Assembly (NCBI RefSeq): GCF_022828475.1
Contig: NZ_CP059557.1
Coordinates: 6,557,470 to 6,621,469 of the forward strand
DNA from: Saccharopolyspora gloriosae
GTDB lineage: Bacteria > Actinomycetota > Actinomycetes > Mycobacteriales > Pseudonocardiaceae
Direction: 5' to 3'
Length of the DNA stretch: 64,000 bases
Part shown: positions 44,681-53,180 of the stretch, one piece after another
Position numbering within the stretch: the stretch's first letter is position 1
How the letters are laid out: every line of letters begins with the position of its first letter
Program-made: the position numbers and the translations under genes
Notes under the pieces: generated by a model
Told to the model about the DNA's origin: nothing
Databases searched by the model: none
What the model saw: the letters and a program-made list of their open reading frames with translations, nothing else

Positions 44681-44848
44681 GGTGTCCGGGTAGCGGAACC
44701 TCAGGTGCTGCCTCGCTGCGGGATCGATTTCCCAAGTGGCTCCGCCACGAGGGAGATTGCTGTCCTCGCGAGGAAGCACCTGAGAACCCGCCGGTGGTCA
44801 TCTTGCTCTGGTGGTCGCTGCTCAGCGGCTTCGCCGCTGACAAGACAC
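44681..44848 (-). repeat. dispersed intergenic element, copy 4 (covarying arms)
   Basis: Minus orientation. Ends are GGTGTCCGGGTAGCGG and GCTGACAAGACAC. The arms at 44700-44716 and 44768-44784 pair in 16 of 17 positions, but their central bases differ from copy 2. It lies between the convergent DUF1416 and methyltransferase genes. Confidence 0.8.
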
Positions 44849-44880
44849 GGATGAGAGACCGCTCGCAGGAGTCCTCAGCG

Positions 44881-44918
44881 CAGAAGGGCCGGTACCTGAT
44901 CGGGTACCGGCCCTTCTG
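44881..44918. terminator. bidirectional hairpin terminator
   Basis: Perfect 16-bp arms (44881-44896 and 44903-44918) with a 6-nt loop between convergent genes, 5 bp before the methyltransferase stop codon on the minus strand. Confidence 0.75.
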
Positions 44919-44923
44919 CTCGC

Positions 44924-45670
44924 TCAGATGTTGCGGGAGCGGAGGAGGGCGAAGGCTCGTTCGTCGCGGTCGGGGCGGGCGGGTTCGGAGCCCTCTTCGC
45001 AGCCGACGGTGACGAACTCGACGATCTCCCAGCCGGTGCGCTCGAACAGCCGCTTCAGCCCGGTCTCGGAGAAGATCCAGAAGTTGGTGGCGTCGTTGTT
45101 CGCCTCCACCGGGTCCAGCAGGTAGGCGACCGGCTGATCCCGCAGCGGCGTTCCGTCCGGCGCCTGCCGTGCGACGCGGGTGGACAGGAAGCACAGGTCG
45201 GCCCGCCGGGCGAGCGCTTCCAGCACGTAGAACGGGTTCTTCAGGTGGTAGAGCAACCCGAGGAAGAACACCGCCCCGTACCGCTCGGCGGGTAGCGCGA
45301 ACTGCGAGTCCAAGTCGATCTCGTGCACCTGCACCGAGGAGGACAGCTCCTCGACCAGCCGGCGCGCGGCGCGCAGTCCGTTGAAGTTCGTCGGCGGGTT
45401 GTCGATCACGTCGACCCGGCAGCCCAGTTCGTGCTCCAGGAAGAACCCGAAGTCGCCGTCGGCGGCACCGATGTCCGCGATCCGGCTGCCCGCGAGGGTG
45501 TCGAACACCGACCGCTGCGGCCCGGACAGCAGCCGGTCCAGGTGGAAGATGTTCGCCATCGTGTCGTACGGGTACCAGTCGAACTCGGCGGGCGCGAGCT
45601 TGTCCTTGCGCGCGAGCAGATCCTCGCGGAAGGCCAGCGCGTGTTCGCGCAGCGTGTCGAAATCGGTCAT
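44924..45670 (-). CDS. class I SAM-dependent methyltransferase
   Basis: 248 residues. The SAM-binding motif I is IADIGAADGDFGFFLE and is followed by VDVIDNPPTNFNGLRAA (acidic residue of motif II) and VFFLGLLYHLKNPFYVLEAL. This resembles the CmoB/DUF1698-type and sugar-linked methyltransferases by overall pattern, but CmoB itself is not expected in this lineage. The substrate cannot be named. ATG start. Terminators isolate it as a single gene. Confidence 0.85.
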   Translation of the reverse strand: MTDFDTLREHALAFREDLLARKDKLAPAEFDWYPYDTMANIFHLDRLLSGPQRSVFDTLAGSRIADIGAADGDFGFFLEHELGCRVDVIDNPPTNFNGLRAARRLVEELSSSVQVHEIDLDSQFALPAERYGAVFFLGLLYHLKNPFYVLEALARRADLCFLSTRVARQAPDGTPLRDQPVAYLLDPVEANNDATNFWIFSETGLKRLFERTGWEIVEFVTVGCEEGSEPARPDRDERAFALLRSRNI

Positions 45671-45764
45671 GTGGCCCGGTTCCCCCTGCTCTGGCTGTCT
45701 CGTGCTCAGGAATCATGCCCGACGCCACACTCCACGGGACGCTCGCGGTGGTTATCCTTTGCGC

Positions 45765-45875
45765 GTGGAACTCATACCTTTCCTGCACTACGGCCTCGTC
45801 ACGCTGCTCGCGATCGCCACCGTCATGGTTCTCTGGTTCGCCGGTTACGTGTTGTACCGCCTGTACAACGACTGA
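45765..45875 (+). CDS. 36-residue single-pass membrane protein
   Basis: Begins VELIPFLHYGLVTLLAIATV and ends YVLYRLYND. It has one hydrophobic helix (about 8-29) with a charged end. The size and the pattern suggest a genuine conserved microprotein, and it lies upstream of the nitrobindin-like gene. GTG start; the ribosome binding site is weak. No function is known. Confidence 0.55.
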   Translation: MELIPFLHYGLVTLLAIATVMVLWFAGYVLYRLYND

Positions 45876-45919
45876 CCCGCGAGGCTTGCCACCCTGGTGG
45901 CGCGGGTAATCTGCGAACG

Positions 45920-46561
45920 ATGACTGCGACGTCCAACCAGCCGGAGCCCGGTAGCGGCGACGCGGCCGTGCAGGCCGCCGCCGAGCGTGCCGAGGTCACC
46001 CGCGAACGCAACGTGCCGACCTTCGACGACCTGCCCGGTGTCGGCGACACCGCGAACCTCCGCGAAGGCCCTGATCTGCACAGCGCTTGCCTGATGCTGC
46101 TGCCGCTGGTCGGCGTGTGGCGCGGCGAGGGCGAGGCGGCGCACCCGTCGCAGGACGAGAGCTATCGCTTCCTGCAGCAGGTCACCTTCGCCCACGACGG
46201 GCGCCCGTTCCTGTACTACGAGAGCCGGGCGTGGCGACTCGACGGCGAGGGCGGCTCGGTGGTGGGTCCCGCGTTCCGCGAGGTCGGCTGGTGGCGGCCG
46301 CAGCCGGACGACACGATCGAACTGCTGCTGGTGCACAGCACCGGTGTTTCGGAGATGTTCTTCGGGCAGCCGCGGAACAAGACGACGTGGGAGCTGTCCA
46401 CGGACGCGGTGATCCGCACTCCCACCGCCGATGACGCGACGGCCGCGAGCCGGCTCTACGGCGTGGTCGACGGTTCGCTGGCCTACGTCGAAGAGCGCGC
46501 CACTTCGGAGCACGAGCTCCAGCCCCGCCTTTCCGCGAAGCTGGACCGCATCGTCGGCTGA
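45920..46561 (+). CDS. ferric nitrobindin-like protein (FABP-like beta-barrel)
   Basis: 213 residues: a disordered 50-residue head and a 10-stranded barrel. The family signature LVGVWRGEGEAAHP (GxWxGxG type) is intact. In heme-binding nitrobindins the C-terminal HLxAxLxR supplies the proximal His; here the segment reads RLSAKLDRI, so that His is replaced by Arg. This places it with the nitrobindin-like paralogues that are predicted not to ligate heme iron. The function is open. A hairpin terminator follows, shared with the convergent pabC. Confidence 0.87.
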   Translation: MTATSNQPEPGSGDAAVQAAAERAEVTRERNVPTFDDLPGVGDTANLREGPDLHSACLMLLPLVGVWRGEGEAAHPSQDESYRFLQQVTFAHDGRPFLYYESRAWRLDGEGGSVVGPAFREVGWWRPQPDDTIELLLVHSTGVSEMFFGQPRNKTTWELSTDAVIRTPTADDATAASRLYGVVDGSLAYVEERATSEHELQPRLSAKLDRIVG

Positions 46562-46565
46562 CCTT

Positions 46566-46601
46566 CCGGCCCCGCGACCTCCAGTGAGATCGCGGGGCCG
46601 G
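46566..46601. terminator. bidirectional hairpin terminator
   Basis: Perfect 12-bp arms (46566-46577 with 46590-46601), 12-nt loop, between convergent genes. Confidence 0.7.
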
Positions 46602-46605
46602 TTGC

Positions 46606-47454
46606 TCAGTAGAGGGATTCGTAGAGGCCGGTGAGTTCCCGGTGCAGCTCCGGGTCCGCCTTGAGCGGGGTGCCGTCGAGGGTGTGCACCGGCGTGATCA
46701 GCCGGACGCTGGAGGTCATCCACACGCCGTCAGCGGTGCGCAGTTCCTCCTGGTCGAAGGACTCGACCTTCGTTTCCCAACCGGCCTTCTCCGCCGCCCG
46801 GAACAGGGCGCCCTGCGTGGTGCCGGGCAGGATGCCGGTGCTCGGCGGCGGCGTGATCAGCGTCCGGCCGCGAGCCAGCACCACCGCCGACGTGGGGCCT
46901 TCCAGCACCGAACCGTCGGTGGCCGTGAAGATCACTTCGTCGGCGCCGCGGCGTTCCGCTTCGCGCAGCGCGGCCATGTTCACCGCGTACGACAGGGTCT
47001 TCGCCGACAGCAGCAGCCACGGCGCGCGGTCCTTGATGTCCGGGGCGAACCCGCGCTCGAGAGTGACCGCGACCAAGCCGTCGCGGCGTTTGCGCAGCGT
47101 CTCGGGACCGACCGGGGAGCCGATGGCGAAGCCGGTGGGCGTGCCGTCGCCGCCGTCGATGCCCCGGCTGCAGACGAGCTTGAGGGCCATCTCGCGGTAG
47201 GTGTCCCACGGCCACCCGTCGATCACGGCTTGCGCGGCGCGCTCCCACACGGCCCGCGCCGGTGTCGGAATGTCCAGCTGCGCGCCGGAGCGCTCCAGCC
47301 GGTCCAGGTGCGGCCCCATTTCACGGGGTTCCCGCGCCACCACCAAGATCGTTTCGAAAACTCCGTCTCCCCGGGTGACCGACAGATCGTCGGCCCGCAT
47401 CAACGGCGCCTCCGGATCGGCCAACGTCCCGTCCAACAAAGCCAGTACACGCAT
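46606..47454 (-). CDS. pabC: aminodeoxychorismate lyase / class IV aminotransferase
   Basis: 282-residue PLP enzyme. Aminodeoxychorismate lyase makes 4-aminobenzoate for folate. PLP Lys is in WLLLSAKTLSYAVNM (about K154); other class IV features are LSVTRGDGVFETILV, GADEVIFTATDGSVLEG and GILPGTTQGALF. Class IV folds include branched-chain and D-amino-acid transaminases, but the length and signature favour PabC. It is an isolated gene. Confidence 0.88.
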   Translation of the reverse strand: MRVLALLDGTLADPEAPLMRADDLSVTRGDGVFETILVVAREPREMGPHLDRLERSGAQLDIPTPARAVWERAAQAVIDGWPWDTYREMALKLVCSRGIDGGDGTPTGFAIGSPVGPETLRKRRDGLVAVTLERGFAPDIKDRAPWLLLSAKTLSYAVNMAALREAERRGADEVIFTATDGSVLEGPTSAVVLARGRTLITPPPSTGILPGTTQGALFRAAEKAGWETKVESFDQEELRTADGVWMTSSVRLITPVHTLDGTPLKADPELHRELTGLYESLY

Positions 47455-47561
47455 ACCCGCACACTAAGCGCCCGCGTCCGACCGCGTCCCGCACGGTAGC
47501 CCCCCCTGCCTGCACCAAAGCGACCAACGAAGCAACCTTGCTCCCCAGCGAAGCCATGCCC

Positions 47562-47688
47562 TGGGCGGGCGAAGCCACGCCTGCCTCGCGGCCGAAGGCC
47601 GTGCCTCGCGGCGAAGCCGTGCAGTGGGCGGGCGAAGCCACGCCTGCTTTGCGGCGATAGCCGTGCCTGTATGTGCGAAGCACATAGC
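47562..47688. repeat. 63-bp tandem unit with GAA-triloop hairpins
   Basis: TGGGCGGGCGAAGCCACGCC recurs with a 63-bp period (47562 and 47625). Each unit has short perfect stems closed by a GAA loop: GGCC-GAA-GGCC, CGGC-GAA-GCCG and ATGTGC-GAA-GCACAT. It occupies the divergent region upstream of pabC and fur. Confidence 0.65.
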
Positions 47689-47694
47689 CCACGT

Positions 47695-47820
47695 CAAGAA
47701 GCCGACCACCCGCGGGTTCTCAGTTGGTCTCTCGCGAGGACAGCTTTTTCCCTCGTGGCGGAGCCACTAGGGAAAAAGATCCCGCAGCGAGAGACCAACT
47801 GAGGTTCCGCCACCCGACCC
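47695..47820 (+). repeat. dispersed intergenic element, copy 5 (covarying perfect arms)
   Basis: Left end missing. Arms CTCAGTTGGTCTCTCGC (47719-47735) and GCGAGAGACCAACTGAG (47787-47803) are perfectly complementary though they differ from copy 2 at six positions. A nested CTTTTTCCCT/AGGGAAAAAG hairpin lies between. Confidence 0.85.
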
Positions 47821-47907
47821 CCCAAGCAAAACGACAGGTCGTCCACGCAAGAAGCAGTAAGGCATACGATCGGGGTGGCAAGCCCCGTCCGAGCACAGGA
47901 GCCAGCA

Positions 47908-48369
47908 GTGGGTGAGAAGGGATCGCTGCGCACCACACTGCACCGGCATGGAATGCGGGTCACTCCGCAACGCCAGCTGGTGCTCGACGCCGTGCGCGAA
48001 CTCGGCCACGCCACCCCGGAGCAGGTGCGCCGTCGGGTGCAGGGCACCGCGCACACGGTGAACATCACCACCATCTACCGTGCGCTGGACGTGCTCGAGG
48101 ACATCGGGTTGGTGCGCCACACCCATCTCGGGCACGGCGCTCCGACGTACTCGGCGGATGAGCACGAACACGTACACCTGGTCTGCCACCGGTGCGGGGA
48201 GATCGACGAGGTGCCGTGCGATCTGCTGGGCGACCTCACGGAGCTGCTGCGGCGGCGACGCGGGTTCGAACTGGACGCCACGCACTTGGCGTTGTCGGGA
48301 ACGTGCCGCGGCTGCCGCGGCCCCGAGGACGCCGACCATCTGGAGCGCGCGGTCGAGGAGACACGATGA
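47908..48369 (+). CDS. Fur family metalloregulator
   Basis: 153 residues. Winged-helix DNA-binding part (RVTPQRQLVLDAVRELGHAT, then NITTIYRALDVLEDIGLVR) and a metal-binding dimerisation part with HEHVHLVCHRCGEID and the second structural Zn pair CRGC. This could be a zinc, iron or peroxide sensor; assignments within Fur need sensing-site comparison. GTG 47908 has AGGAG 6 nt upstream. ATGA overlap with the ygfZ-like gene implies cotranscription. Confidence 0.92.
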   Translation: MGEKGSLRTTLHRHGMRVTPQRQLVLDAVRELGHATPEQVRRRVQGTAHTVNITTIYRALDVLEDIGLVRHTHLGHGAPTYSADEHEHVHLVCHRCGEIDEVPCDLLGDLTELLRRRRGFELDATHLALSGTCRGCRGPEDADHLERAVEETR

Positions 48370-49529
48370 ACTCACCCCTGCTGGAGCTGCCTGGAGCCGT
48401 CGCCGCTCCGGAGGAGGCCTCGCTGGACGCCTCACTGGACGTGGGCGTGGCGTGGCATTTCGGCGATCCGTTCGCCGAGCAGCGATCGGCGACGCGCGCC
48501 GCGGTGGTGGTGGACCGATCGCACCGCAAGATCATCGCGATTCCCGGCGAGGAGCGGCTGAGCTGGCTGCACCTGGTGCTTTCGCAGCACCTCACGGAGT
48601 TGCCGGACGGCCAGGGCACCGAGGCGCTGGTGCTCAACAGCCAGGGCCACATCGACTGCCACGCGATGGTCGCGCATCACGAGGGCGTGGTGTACCTGGA
48701 CACCGAGGCGGCGGCGCAGGCCTCCAGCGCGCTGCCCACGATGGGGGTGGACGGCAAGCAGTCGCTGCTGGAGTACCTGGATGCGATGCGGTTCTGGTCG
48801 AAGGTCGAACCGCGCGACGCCTCCGATGAGTTCGCGCTGCTGAGCGTGCTCGGCCCGGACGCGACGGAGTTGCTCGGCAAGGCGGGCGTGAGCTCGGTGC
48901 CGACTGGTCGGTACGAGGTCGTCGGCCTGCCCGGCGGTGGTTTCGCGCGGGCAGTGCCGTTCCGCGGGCTGTACACGGTGGACTTGGTGGTGCCGCGGGA
49001 TTCGCTGGTGGACTGGTGGACGCGGTTGACCGACGCGGGCGTGCGCCCGGCGGGCACGATGGCCTACGAGGCGCTGCGCGTGGAGGCCCTGCGGCCGCGG
49101 GTCGGCGTGGACACCGACGAGCGGGCCATTCCGCACGAGATGGGCTGGATCCACACCGCCGCGCACGTCGCGAAGGGCTGCTACCGGGGCCAGGAGACGG
49201 TGGCGAAGGTGCACAACGTGGGCAAGCCGCCGCGGCGCATGGTGCTGCTGCACTTGGACGGCTCGGTGGAGATCCGGCCGGAGACCGGCGATCCGGTGTG
49301 GCACGGGGAGCGCAAGGTCGGTCGGGTCGGGTCGGTGGTGCTGCACCACGAGCTGGGACCGGTGGTGCTGGCGCTGCTGAAGCGGACCGCGCCGGTAGAC
49401 GTGGAACTCGTCGCGGGCGACGCCGAGCAGGACCGGGCGGTCGCGGCGGCCGTCGACCCGGACTCGGTGCCGCCGGACACCGGCGAACCGCCGGGACGCA
49501 TCGCGGCCCAGGGGCTTCGCGGGCGTTGA
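48366..49529 (+). CDS. ygfZ: YgfZ/GcvT-domain folate-binding protein
   Basis: 387 residues. The signature KGCYRGQE (about 270-277, C272) is diagnostic for YgfZ, a tetrahydrofolate-binding protein that assists iron-sulfur cluster enzymes. GcvT-like fold with a C-terminal barrel. The coupling with a fur gene fits a role in iron-sulfur or oxidative-stress physiology. The last 35 residues are low complexity. Confidence 0.93.
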   Translation: MNSPLLELPGAVAAPEEASLDASLDVGVAWHFGDPFAEQRSATRAAVVVDRSHRKIIAIPGEERLSWLHLVLSQHLTELPDGQGTEALVLNSQGHIDCHAMVAHHEGVVYLDTEAAAQASSALPTMGVDGKQSLLEYLDAMRFWSKVEPRDASDEFALLSVLGPDATELLGKAGVSSVPTGRYEVVGLPGGGFARAVPFRGLYTVDLVVPRDSLVDWWTRLTDAGVRPAGTMAYEALRVEALRPRVGVDTDERAIPHEMGWIHTAAHVAKGCYRGQETVAKVHNVGKPPRRMVLLHLDGSVEIRPETGDPVWHGERKVGRVGSVVLHHELGPVVLALLKRTAPVDVELVAGDAEQDRAVAAAVDPDSVPPDTGEPPGRIAAQGLRGR

Positions 49530-49674
49530 TCTCTCGCCGGTCCGAAGCGCCCGGGTGGCGAGCTCCTCCGCGTGACCACTCTGGGTGATATCGAACCCGC
49601 TGGTCACTCGTCCGATATGCTTTTGACGGATCGGAACAACTGCGCGCCGCCATGGATGTGCCAAGATCACCCCC

Positions 49675-50385
49675 ATGACAGGGTCGCCGGAATCGACCGG
49701 CACGGTGCTCGCCGTCGCCCCGGAGGGCGCGTCCGGGTCGGTCGCGCAGTTCGTCCAGTCCGCCGCCGGGTGCGCGCGGGTCGGCGCGGCCGTCGTCGAT
49801 CTGGCGCCGGTGCCGGGAATTCCGCTCGATGAGCTGGTTTCGACGGTGCGGGAGCAGACGGGTCTGCTCGTGCGGGTCGCCGCCACCGAATCCACGACGG
49901 TGCCGGAACTGCTGGCATGCGGCGCGCACGCCTTGAGCTGCCCGCTGGACGCCCCACCGGACTTCCTGCGGGAGCTGCGCGCGGGCGCACCGGATCGCGG
50001 GACGGCCGTCCACTTCGAGGCCCGCACATCGGCCGATCTGGACGTGCTGCGCGAGATTCCCGATCCGGCGCACGTGATCCTCGTGTTCGGCCCGGACGAT
50101 TCCGGCACCGTCCCCGCGTTTGCATCCGCAATGGAGCTGGTGCCGCCGGGAACCGGATGCACCGCCGCCGGCGTCGGACCCGCGGGACTGCCGGTGTTGC
50201 TCACAGCGCTGGCGGCGGGAGCGCACGTCCGAATCGGACGCTCCGACACTCCCGACTACGCCCCGGGAACCCCGGCCCGGGACGACGCTCAACTGGTGGC
50301 CAGGGCCGCAGGCGTTGCCAAGATCGCGCAACGCGCGCCGCTTCCCCCGGCTCAGGCCGCCGCGGTACTCGGGATCAAGACGTGA
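49675..50385 (+). CDS. short BKACE-like (DUF849) protein
   Basis: 236 residues. The C-terminal part GLPVLLTALAAGAHVRIGRS, then AQLVARAAGVAKIAQR resembles 3-keto-5-aminohexanoate cleavage enzymes (BKACE), but usual members have 270-310 residues and clear Zn-binding HxH and Glu motifs near the N-terminus, not seen here. It may be a degenerate TIM-barrel with another role. ATG start. It is followed by the rsiG gene with a spacing of 109 bp. Confidence 0.65.
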   Translation: MTGSPESTGTVLAVAPEGASGSVAQFVQSAAGCARVGAAVVDLAPVPGIPLDELVSTVREQTGLLVRVAATESTTVPELLACGAHALSCPLDAPPDFLRELRAGAPDRGTAVHFEARTSADLDVLREIPDPAHVILVFGPDDSGTVPAFASAMELVPPGTGCTAAGVGPAGLPVLLTALAAGAHVRIGRSDTPDYAPGTPARDDAQLVARAAGVAKIAQRAPLPPAQAAAVLGIKT

Positions 50386-50494
50386 TGCGGGGGCACTTGC
50401 AGGACATGCACACTGGACGCACTAGCCGCGCCGGCCGTAACGATGCCGCCTGGGCATCGGGTGCCGGTGGGCACGATCGACGGAGGATGGGCAC

Positions 50495-51055
50495 GTGATC
50501 GAAGTCCGCCCCGGTGGGCGCCGCCGGATCGACCGGGTGCTGGCCCCGGAGTACGCCGACGGGATCGAGCAGCTCGAGTTGGGCGAGGTCCGTGGACTGC
50601 GGGATGAGGCCGCGCAGGAGGAGACCGACCTGTCGTACCTGCGCCGCATGCTGCACGCGCGGATCGACATCGTGCGCGCCGAGCAGCGCAGGCGCTCCGA
50701 GAACGGCTCCGCCTCGGTCGTGGAGCAGCTGGTGAACATCCTGTCCGACAACGCCGTCGGCCCGGCCACGGGTTCCGGGCGCTACCAGACCACGGAGCCG
50801 TCGCGGGCCGAAGCGCACCGCAGGCACGTGGAGGCGCTGGTGTCGGACGTGGACCTGTCGAACGTGATGTCGCTGTCCGACGCCAAGTTGGACACCGCGC
50901 TCGCCGCTTACACCTCGGAAGAGGACTCGGTTTCGCAGCGCCGTCGCGAGGTGCAGGCCGTGGTGGACCTGTTCAACGCCGAGATCGCCCGCCGGTACCG
51001 GGAGGGCGCCGCTTCGGTGGACGACCTGCTGGCGGCCGAGCGGGATCGCGCGTGA
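50495..51055 (+). CDS. rsiG: c-di-GMP-dependent anti-sigma factor RsiG
   Basis: 186 residues forming a long two-helix coiled coil. RsiG binds c-di-GMP through two copies of E(X)3S(X)2R(X)3Q(X)3D and then holds sigma WhiG inactive. The second copy is perfect (E143, S147, R150, Q154, D158). The first has E43, S47, R50, D58, but His54 where Gln is expected. GTG start with GGAGG 8 nt upstream. The stop overlaps the asparaginase GTG. No whiG is within the window. The first-motif substitution may change c-di-GMP affinity. Confidence 0.87.
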   Translation: MIEVRPGGRRRIDRVLAPEYADGIEQLELGEVRGLRDEAAQEETDLSYLRRMLHARIDIVRAEQRRRSENGSASVVEQLVNILSDNAVGPATGSGRYQTTEPSRAEAHRRHVEALVSDVDLSNVMSLSDAKLDTALAAYTSEEDSVSQRRREVQAVVDLFNAEIARRYREGAASVDDLLAAERDRA

Positions 51056-52011
51056 CCGCTCCGGTTCCGCTCGTCGAGCTCGTGCGCGGCGGACTGCGCG
51101 AAGGCGTGCACTTCGGCTCGGCGGTGCTGCTGGACGTCGACGGTTCGGTGTTGCGCTCCGCCGGGGACGTGGCCTCGCCGATGTTCCCGCGCTCCACGGT
51201 GAAGCCCGCGCAGGCGCTGGCGATGCTGCGCGCCGGTCTGGAACTGCCCGACAACGCCGATCTCGCCCTGGGCGCGGCCTCGCACAACGGGGAACCGGGC
51301 CACATCGAACGAGCGGCGGCGATCTTGCGGCGGCACGGTCTGAGCGAGGGTGCGCTGCGGTGCCCGCCGGACCAGCCGGGACACGAGCCGACGCGGGAGC
51401 GGTGGCTGGCGGACGGCACCGGACGCAGCAGGCTCGCGATGAACTGCTCGGGCAAGCACGCGGCGATGCTGGCCACCTGCGTGCAGCTCGGCTGGCCCGT
51501 GGAGGACTACCTGGATCCGCAGCACCCGCTGCAACTCGGCGCCAGGGAGACGATCTCCGAACTCTCCGGGGACCGGATCGAAACGACCACCGTGGACGGC
51601 TGCGGGGCGCCGCTGTTCGCGATCTCGCTGACCGGACTGGCGCGGCTGTTCCGCGGCATGGTCACCGCGGGCGGCGCGGCCGGGCGGGTCGCGGACGCGA
51701 TGCGGACGCATCCCTGGCTGGTCGCCGGTACCGATCGGGACGACACCGAGCTGATGACCGTGGTGCCCGGGCTGCTGTCGAAGATCGGCGCGGAGGGTGT
51801 GCTCGCGCTCGCGCTGCCGGACGGCCGAGCGGCCGCGGTGAAGATCAGCGACGGGGCTTCCCGAGCCAGGGGGCCGGTGGCGATCGAGGTGCTGCGCGCC
51901 TTCGGCGTGGACATCACCGGGGGGCGGTTGAAGGGCATCGCCGAGCAGCCGTTGCTCGGCGGGGAGAAAGAGGTCGGCGTCCTCCGCGTCGTCCCCGGCG
52001 CCCTGGCCTGA
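51052..52011 (+). CDS. L-asparaginase, Rhizobium etli (class 3) type
   Basis: 319 residues. Hydrolyses asparagine to aspartate and ammonia. The active-site elements of the ReAV-like serine-lysine class are seen: S48 and K51 in RSTVKPAQAL, S77 in AASHNGE, and the Zn-ligand motif NCSGKH (C132, K135) with C184 in VDGCGAP. It is not the E. coli AnsB or plant type. Translationally coupled to rsiG; a functional link is unproven. Confidence 0.92.
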   Translation: MTAPVPLVELVRGGLREGVHFGSAVLLDVDGSVLRSAGDVASPMFPRSTVKPAQALAMLRAGLELPDNADLALGAASHNGEPGHIERAAAILRRHGLSEGALRCPPDQPGHEPTRERWLADGTGRSRLAMNCSGKHAAMLATCVQLGWPVEDYLDPQHPLQLGARETISELSGDRIETTTVDGCGAPLFAISLTGLARLFRGMVTAGGAAGRVADAMRTHPWLVAGTDRDDTELMTVVPGLLSKIGAEGVLALALPDGRAAAVKISDGASRARGPVAIEVLRAFGVDITGGRLKGIAEQPLLGGEKEVGVLRVVPGALA

Positions 52012-52047
52012 GCGTCCGCCTCGTCCCGTGCGCGGGGCGGGGCCGAG

Positions 52048-52926
52048 CTAGTTGTAGCGCTCGTGGGCCGCGAACTCCGACCAGAAGTCGCGCAAGGCCT
52101 CGTAGCGTTCGCCCACTTCGACGGTGTCGCCGGACTCCATCGCATCGATGATCGCGTGCACGTCCTCGGCCGAGGTGTCGGCGTCGAGGTCGTTGTCGCC
52201 CATCATCTGCACCAGGCCGCCGTAGTCGAGCTCGACGGCGGAGTGCGGGTGGAACCGCTCCAGCCAGCGGCCGGTCTCCCGGAGGATCTTGGTCGGACCG
52301 CCGTCGCCGATGGAGTCCCGTGCGACCGCGTGCCCCCGCGCTACTCGGCGGCGCGCGTCGGCCATCGCGGCCCGCCAGCAGACTCGCCGCCGACCGTCTT
52401 CCGTCTCCGTCACGCGCTCGACCGGGTCGACGAGCACGAACCACGGCAGCGGCACCGTCCAGGTCGACGACAGCACGTGCACCGCGTTCTCGGCGAGCTC
52501 GCTGACGACCGCGCTGGCCTGGTTCTTCGCCTTCTCCACCGGCAACGACACCACGGCCGCGCGCAGCGGCACCTCGGCCGCCCCGAGGAACCCGACGAGG
52601 GCCGCCGCGGACCGGCCGCGCAGGTCGAGCGGGCACACCAGCGGACCGGGGCCGACGGTGGCGGCGGGACCACTGGGCACGGACTCGGGGTCGAGGGTGA
52701 GGACGTCACCGGAGTGTTCGGCGGTGCCGTCGGCGCCTTCACCGGGCAGCAGCTTCGGCGGGGCCGTCACCTGGGTGCGCAGCCACTGGTCCTGTTCCCT
52801 GACCGCCGCGCCGGTCGGTTCCAGCGCACCCTGTTCGAGGGTTGCGGCGAGTTGCTCGCGCAGCGGGGAATCGATCGACGACAAGGGTTCGTAAACCCTC
52901 AGGTAGGCGACGAACGGCTCTGGCAC
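52048..52926 (-). CDS. conserved hypothetical protein
   Basis: 292 residues, soluble, with acidic C-terminus. Recognisable stretches are LVCPLDLRGRSAAALVGFLG, WFVLVDPVERVTETEDGRRR and FHPHSAVELDYGGLVQMMGD. I do not recognise the family; it looks like a conserved actinobacterial protein. GTG at 52926 is chosen because PEPFVAYLRVYEP begins a regular fold; an ATG exists further upstream at 53058. It is convergent with the asparaginase. Confidence 0.7.
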   Translation of the reverse strand: MPEPFVAYLRVYEPLSSIDSPLREQLAATLEQGALEPTGAAVREQDQWLRTQVTAPPKLLPGEGADGTAEHSGDVLTLDPESVPSGPAATVGPGPLVCPLDLRGRSAAALVGFLGAAEVPLRAAVVSLPVEKAKNQASAVVSELAENAVHVLSSTWTVPLPWFVLVDPVERVTETEDGRRRVCWRAAMADARRRVARGHAVARDSIGDGGPTKILRETGRWLERFHPHSAVELDYGGLVQMMGDNDLDADTSAEDVHAIIDAMESGDTVEVGERYEALRDFWSEFAAHERYN

Positions 52927-53180
52927 GCGAGTATCGTGCCATGCGCCCCGATGGTGTCTTCGGCTGCCCGCGTTCCACGGCGAGCCACGACACGATGATC
53001 GCGAACCGCCGATTCGTGATCTAGGGGGAAGGTCACGCGCGACACGGAGACTCTCCACGAGACCACGTCGCGTAGAACCGCATCGGCACGGTACGGTAGT
53101 TACAGGAAAAAGTTGTCGAGATCATGCGGGGCCGCCGTTCCCCTGGCCGCCCCGCACACCCTGCGCGAGGGGGTCGAGCC

